Of a DNA stretch of 10,068 nucleotides, positions 6,751-10,068 are shown one piece after another. Origin of the DNA: an uncultured Oscillibacter sp. (GTDB taxonomy: Bacteria; Bacillota; Clostridia; Oscillospirales; Oscillospiraceae); NCBI GenBank assembly GCA_900550685.1, contig URTS01000071.1, positions 1-10,068 of the forward strand. The letters run 5' to 3'. Position 1 is the stretch's first letter. Each line of letters starts with the position of its first letter. A program made the position numbers and the translations under genes. The notes beneath the pieces are model-generated. The model worked only from the letters and a program-made list of their open reading frames with translations, was not told the origin of the DNA and did no database searches.

Positions 6751-7498
6751 TGAGCCGTTCATCCTCATACCAAAGTCTTGTCAAATACAGTCCGCCGGGG
6801 GGCACCGTGGGCCCCGCCAGGGTCCGGTCCCGGCTCTCTAAAATCGCCGGGATGTCCTCCGGCAGGAACTTGCCCTCAGCGGCGTAGAGCACCGTACCGG
6901 TGATGGCCCGCACCATGTTATAGAGAAAGCCGTCGGCGCAGACCTTCAGTTCCAGCAGCTCGCCGCTGCGGGTCACGTCGCACCAGTAGATGGTGCGGAC
7001 CGTGGTTTTTGTCTCCGTGCCCACGCTGCGGACCGCCGCGAAATCGTGTGTGCCTACGAACTGGTGGGCCGCCCGGTTCAGAAATTCCTCGTCCAGCCGC
7101 TTGGGGTAAAAATAGGCTCGGTTTACATAAAACGGATTCTTCACCCGGGAGTTGTAAATGCGGTAGGTATACTCCTTTTTCAGGCAGGAGCCGATGGCGT
7201 TGAAGTCCTCCGCCACCTCCAGCGCCTGGCTGACGGCGATGTCCTCCGGCGTGTGGGTGTTGACGGCAAAGGGCAGCCGTTCCAGGGGAATGCGGCTCTC
7301 CGTGCGGAAGTTGGCGATGTACCGCTCCGCGTGAACCCCGGCGTCCGTCCGGCCGCAGCCGGTGAGGTGCACCGGCGCACCGGTGATCTTTTCCAGCGCC
7401 TTCTGCAGCGTTTCACAGACGGTGACGGCGTTTTTCTGCACCTGCCAGCCGTGGTAGGCCGTTCCATTATACATCAGTTTCAGTGCGATATTGCGCAT
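6743..7498 (-). CDS. truA: tRNA pseudouridine(38-40) synthase TruA
   Basis: This 251-residue enzyme, a normal length for TruA, isomerises uridines 38-40 in the anticodon arm of tRNAs in the cytoplasm. The catalytic motif GCGRTDAGVHA is at 47-57 with nucleophile Asp52. The N-terminal YNGTAYHGWQVQ (10-21) matches the family's first conserved block, and the C-terminal half has the expected FLYNMVRAITGTVLYAAEGK block and a closing GLYLTRLWY signature. The ATG at 7498 is preceded by AAAAGGAGA at good spacing. Its last eight bases overlap the DUF5711 start. In many Firmicutes truA follows ecfA-ecfA-ecfT directly, near the ribosomal protein operons; here two extra genes separate it from ecfT. Identification is secure. 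Confidence 0.98.
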   Translation of the reverse strand: MRNIALKLMYNGTAYHGWQVQKNAVTVCETLQKALEKITGAPVHLTGCGRTDAGVHAERYIANFRTESRIPLERLPFAVNTHTPEDIAVSQALEVAEDFNAIGSCLKKEYTYRIYNSRVKNPFYVNRAYFYPKRLDEEFLNRAAHQFVGTHDFAAVRSVGTETKTTVRTIYWCDVTRSGELLELKVCADGFLYNMVRAITGTVLYAAEGKFLPEDIPAILESRDRTLAGPTVPPGGLYLTRLWYEDERLNG

Positions 7499-7510
7499 AT
7501 TGTCTCCTTT

Positions 7511-7525
7511 TGCGGCGCTGCCGCA
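7511..7525 (-). other. Small hairpin 5' of the truA ribosome binding site
   Basis: TGCGGC and GCCGCA pair around a three-base loop, giving a six-base-pair stem between the preceding gene's stop (7529) and the AAAAGGAGA of truA. On the minus strand it is followed by AAAAGGAG, not a U-run, so it is not an intrinsic terminator. Its position directly before the ribosome binding site resembles the hairpin before the Clp gene. Confidence 0.3.
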
Positions 7526-7528
7526 TGA

Positions 7529-8434
7529 TTAATCCCAGGAAACTTCCACATTATAGTCCGTAACCGGTTGGATCTCCGCTATGTCCCCATTCGTTCCGAT
7601 CTCATAGGTACGGACGGTAAAGTCATAAGAAAGACCGAAGCTGTCCTGGCAGAGCAGGTGAATCTCGATCGTATCGGACTGACAGGGAATTTCCAGCTTG
7701 TTCTCCGCCGCGTCCGGGGCATAATATTCTTTATCGGGATCGCTGTAGGCTATAGACTCTTCTAAAAGTTTTGCCGGGATCTCCTGCACTACGTCTCCGT
7801 TTTTCAGCACCTGAAAAACAGGATCGATGACCTTCGCGCCGTACTGCTTTTCCAGTTCCACATCAAGTCCGATCTCCATACAGGCGCTCTCTTTTCTATA
7901 GGACGGACCTGCAACGCTGCCGTTGCCGAGGCTCACCAGCGGCAGCAGCATGGCAATATCGCTGTAGCCAGTGACCTCTTCCCGGCTGGTCTGTCCACCG
8001 GTCGTGATGCGCACCGCAAAGGTCACCCCTCCGGTCTGCTCCACCGGCAAGCTCACCGGCGCGGTGAACACGCCGTCCGCCCCGGTCATGGGCTGCTCCG
8101 CGGTTTGGCCGTTCTGTGTCGCCAACAGCGTCACCGCCGTGTCCGCCGTCCAGCGGCGGAGGGTGATCTTCATATCGGCCTGCAAAGTGTGGTTCTCCGA
8201 ATCCAGGCCGGTGGGTTCCAAGGAGAAATCCGCCAGATTCTCCGTCTGCTCCCGCTGCTTTGCGGACAGGTCCGTGATCTGATTATCCATATCGGAAAGC
8301 CGCCATGCGATACCGTCCAACTGACTTTTCAGGATCGTCTGCGTATCTACCAGCTCCGCCCGGGTCATAAGCAGAGCAATCAGTAGCACCGCGTTCAGTG
8401 CCAGAGAGACGATCTGAAACCATTTCCCCTTCAT
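7529..8434 (-). CDS. Hypothetical membrane-anchored extracytoplasmic protein (301 aa)
   Basis: I do not recognise a named family. Residues 7-24 form one hydrophobic signal-anchor helix behind a lysine-containing N-terminus. A heptad-like, probably coiled-coil stretch follows (about 28-68, with LKSQLDGIAWRLSDMDNQI). The remaining ~230 residues are rich in predicted beta-strand patterns and acidic residues, which suggests an extracytoplasmic beta-rich domain. The order of short motifs matches the upstream neighbour: DSENHTLQ (78-85), ADGVFTAPVSLPV (119-131), YSDIAMLLPLVSLG (157-170), FQVLKNGDVV (207-216) and CQDSFGLSYDF (262-272). That makes the two genes likely diverged paralogs. The ATG at 8434 has an AAAGGGG site about ten bases upstream. 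It is separated from the neighbour by 76 AT-rich bases and from truA by 30 bases. Substrate or partner is unknown. Confidence 0.85.
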   Translation of the reverse strand: MKGKWFQIVSLALNAVLLIALLMTRAELVDTQTILKSQLDGIAWRLSDMDNQITDLSAKQREQTENLADFSLEPTGLDSENHTLQADMKITLRRWTADTAVTLLATQNGQTAEQPMTGADGVFTAPVSLPVEQTGGVTFAVRITTGGQTSREEVTGYSDIAMLLPLVSLGNGSVAGPSYRKESACMEIGLDVELEKQYGAKVIDPVFQVLKNGDVVQEIPAKLLEESIAYSDPDKEYYAPDAAENKLEIPCQSDTIEIHLLCQDSFGLSYDFTVRTYEIGTNGDIAEIQPVTDYNVEVSWD

Positions 8435-8510
8435 AAAGCAGCCCCTTTCCCTGCAAAGCAGTTTAACTTTACACCATTTGGAAATTCTGGGATTTTGTCA
8501 AATATATCTC

Positions 8511-9365
8511 TTATTCCGCCCAGGTGACTGTGGGCCTGCCGGAAATAGGATACCGCTCCGTGCCGTCCCACTTCCAGGTCAGGATTTTGAACAGGGGAAA
8601 CTCGTAGCGGAGGCCCGCATCGTCCGTACAGGCATAGCACAGCCCCATCCGGTCCCCCTCGGTGCAGTCAGCACCCACACTTTCGCAGGGCTCCCCATTG
8701 ACCAGCAGGCTGGAATCCCCGTCCCCGGCCTTCTTTCCGGTAAAGACCAGCTTTCCGTTCCGGTAGAGCCGGAACTCACCGTCCCGGCCCTGAGCCTCCC
8801 CGCCTGCCGGGTCCGCCAGTTGAACGTCAAAGTCGCATACGTAGAATTTCTGTTCTTCGCTGTTGAAGTGATAGGAGGTGCCCTCGCTGTCAAGCCGCAG
8901 GGGCAGCAGGTCCGTGATGGAACCGCTGCTGAACAGCACGGTGTCATCCGCCGACCGCAGTTCCAGCCCCCTATCCAGGTCCAGAGGGAAAGTCAGAGTC
9001 CCGGCGTAGGTCCCATCCGCCTGCTGCTTGAGACTGGCCCATTGCCATGCCATCCGATAGGCTTCTCCCGGCTGGCAGAGGCCAATATCAACGTAGTAGT
9101 CCTCCAGTCCCGGGACCTCCGCCGCCGTTTCCAGGGTCAGCATACGGGTCTCCGGGTCCACAGAAGAACTGAGGATCTTCGCGGAGGGCACGGCAGGTAC
9201 TTCCGGCTCTTCCACCTTTTCAGCATCGTCCAGCCGGGCCGTCAAATCAGCGTTTTCCCGCCGCAGTTCCTGCAGCTGTCCGTTCTGCTGTGCCCAAAGG
9301 ACACCCAGAACACAGCAGCAGAGGATCGCCGCCAGGCCGACACCGTTCCGTTTCAGAAACTCCAT
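8511..9365 (-). CDS. Hypothetical membrane-anchored extracytoplasmic protein (284 aa)
   Basis: I do not recognise a named family. A basic N-terminus (FLKRN) leads into one hydrophobic helix (about 9-24) containing three consecutive cysteines (16-18); these lack a proper lipobox, so a lipoprotein is unlikely. A short coiled coil follows (about 26-50, LQELRRENADLTARLDDAEKV), then an acidic-proline linker (51-61) and a beta-rich C-terminal region. Motifs in common, and in the same order, with the downstream gene are DPETRMLTLE (70-79), ADGTYAGTLTFPL (116-128), SITDLLPLRLDSEG (149-162), FRLYRNGKLV (198-207) and CTDDAGLRYEF (246-256). The ATG at 9365 sits seven bases after AGGAGGT, and the gene follows ecfT by 22 bases, so it is very probably co-transcribed with it. 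Anchored, outward-facing placement is an inference from the helix and composition; function is unknown. Confidence 0.87.
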   Translation of the reverse strand: MEFLKRNGVGLAAILCCCVLGVLWAQQNGQLQELRRENADLTARLDDAEKVEEPEVPAVPSAKILSSSVDPETRMLTLETAAEVPGLEDYYVDIGLCQPGEAYRMAWQWASLKQQADGTYAGTLTFPLDLDRGLELRSADDTVLFSSGSITDLLPLRLDSEGTSYHFNSEEQKFYVCDFDVQLADPAGGEAQGRDGEFRLYRNGKLVFTGKKAGDGDSSLLVNGEPCESVGADCTEGDRMGLCYACTDDAGLRYEFPLFKILTWKWDGTERYPISGRPTVTWAE

Positions 9366-9387
9366 ATCCGACCTCCTGTGTCGTTTT

Positions 9388-10068
9388 TTAGGCCCCCAGC
9401 TTCCGCAGGAGCACCACCAGCACCAGGATCACCACGCCGCCTGCCAGGGCGATGTAGTCCCGCCGCTGATATTCCAGCACGTGGAGCTTGGTGCGGCCCT
9501 CGCCGCCGTGGTAACAGCGGCACTCCATCGCCGTGGCCAGTTCATCCGCCCGGCGGAAGGCGCTGATGAACAGCGGCACCAGAATGGGCACCAGGGCCTT
9601 GGCCTTCTGGAAGATGCTTCCGCTTTCAAAGTCGGCGCCACGGGCCTTCTGAGCAGACATGATCTTGTCCGTCTCCTCGATCAGGGTGGGGATGAACCGC
9701 AGGGCAATGGCCATCATCATGGCCAGCTCGTGGACCGGCACATGCACCTTTTTCAGGGGATTCAGCAGGGATTCCAACCCGTCCGTCAGCCGGATGGGGC
9801 TGGTGGTGTAGGTCATCAGGAAGGTGCCCATCACAAGCAGCATGATGCGGACCACCATGAAAACCGCTGTCTGGATGCCCTTGACGGACACCCGGATGAT
9901 GCCCCAGGTGAAGAGGTAGCTCTCTGCCGGGGTGAAGCAGATATTCAGCACGCCGGTGAACACAATGATGACCACCAGGGGCTTCAATCCCCGCACCAGG
10001 GACTTCAGTCCCACATGGGATACCTTTACGCACCCGGCCAAGGTGGCGGCCATCACCAGATAGCCCAC
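9388..10068 (-). CDS. ecfT: ECF transporter transmembrane subunit EcfT (5'-truncated)
   Basis: This is the membrane-spanning coupling subunit of an energy-coupling factor transporter, linking ATPases EcfA/EcfA' to a substrate-binding S protein for vitamin or micronutrient uptake. The visible 226 residues include several membrane segments, the RGLKPLVVIIVFTGVLN block and two coupling motifs in the cytoplasmic helices: KARGADFESG (Ala142-Arg143-Gly144 of the fragment) and AMECRCYHGGEGRT (Cys183-Arg184-Cys185). In the second, the textbook Ala-Arg-Gly reads Cys-Arg-Cys, with the arginine kept. A final membrane segment (206-222) closes the protein. The reading frame runs off the right edge; EcfT is normally about 265 residues, so roughly 40 N-terminal residues are probably missing, and the GTG at the edge is unlikely to be the real start. 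ATPase genes are expected just outside the window. Identification is secure. Confidence 0.95.
   Translation of the reverse strand: MGYLVMAATLAGCVKVSHVGLKSLVRGLKPLVVIIVFTGVLNICFTPAESYLFTWGIIRVSVKGIQTAVFMVVRIMLLVMGTFLMTYTTSPIRLTDGLESLLNPLKKVHVPVHELAMMMAIALRFIPTLIEETDKIMSAQKARGADFESGSIFQKAKALVPILVPLFISAFRRADELATAMECRCYHGGEGRTKLHVLEYQRRDYIALAGGVVILVLVVLLRKLGA

Noticed and set aside
4891..6753. A 620-codon open frame on the plus strand across the CvpA and DUF5711 genes
   Set aside because: It spans two real minus-strand genes and their gap, and its product is His/Gln-rich with no domain pattern, so it is an antisense shadow.
8435..8461. Direct repeat AAAGCAG, two copies 20 bases apart, with a small CTGC-AAA-GCAG palindrome
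   Set aside because: Seven-base repeats are expected by chance and there is no further copy or regulator context.
8473..8501. A perfect TTGACA on the minus strand (8501-8496) upstream of the 301-residue hypothetical gene
   Set aside because: The -10 position at 17 bases reads AATGGT (three of six), and a TAAAGT further down is 24 bases away, too far. The gap is AT-rich, so a promoter is possible but not supported.
8511..9365. Lipoprotein signal because of the CCC run in the N-terminal helix
   Set aside because: The residues before the first cysteine are Ala-Ile-Leu, not a lipobox ending in Gly, Ala or Ser, so a signal anchor is more likely.

Overview
The window is a tightly packed, single-strand gene block from what looks like a GC-rich member of the Clostridia, most plausibly the Oscillospiraceae group (Flavonifractor, Oscillibacter and relatives). 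I infer this from the ecfT–truA neighbourhood typical of Firmicutes, the strong purine-rich ribosome binding sites (AGGAGGT, GGAGGT, AAAGGAGG), the flavodoxin–ferredoxin fusion protein and DUF5711/CvpA genes common in gut Clostridia, and base composition that is high by eye (GC not computed). The species cannot be named from sequence alone. All ten genes are on the minus strand, so transcription runs from the right edge to the left. There is no gene-free stretch longer than 80 bases, and I see no RNA gene, CRISPR array or insertion sequence.

In transcription order, the right edge holds a 5'-truncated ecfT, the membrane subunit of a vitamin ECF transporter. Two hypothetical membrane-anchored extracytoplasmic proteins follow. 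They share architecture and colinear motifs and look like diverged tandem paralogs inserted between ecfT and truA. Next come truA (tRNA pseudouridine synthase), a DUF5711 membrane-anchored beta-propeller that overlaps truA by 8 bases, a CvpA-family membrane protein, and a Clp AAA+ unfoldase whose usual Clp_N domain is replaced by an McsA/ClpE-like four-cysteine zinc finger. A 70-residue Cys/His-rich protein follows 17 bases later. A strong 12-bp hairpin with a short U-tract then marks the likely end of this operon.

Beyond it lies a two-gene unit: a flavodoxin–[4Fe-4S] ferredoxin fusion protein (EFR1 type) and, with a 4-base GTGA overlap, a lipase-like alpha/beta hydrolase carried on a multi-pass membrane N-terminus. 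The hairpin sits only a few bases 5' of the flavoprotein's Shine-Dalgarno, leaving no room for a promoter after it. This pair is therefore either fed by read-through or transcribed from inside the upstream gene with the hairpin in its leader.

Most of the block is housekeeping: vitamin uptake, tRNA modification and protein quality control. The least explained parts are the paralogous pair of anchored proteins, the zinc-finger Clp with its small Cys-rich neighbour, and the membrane-fused lipase. I see no defence or mobile system.
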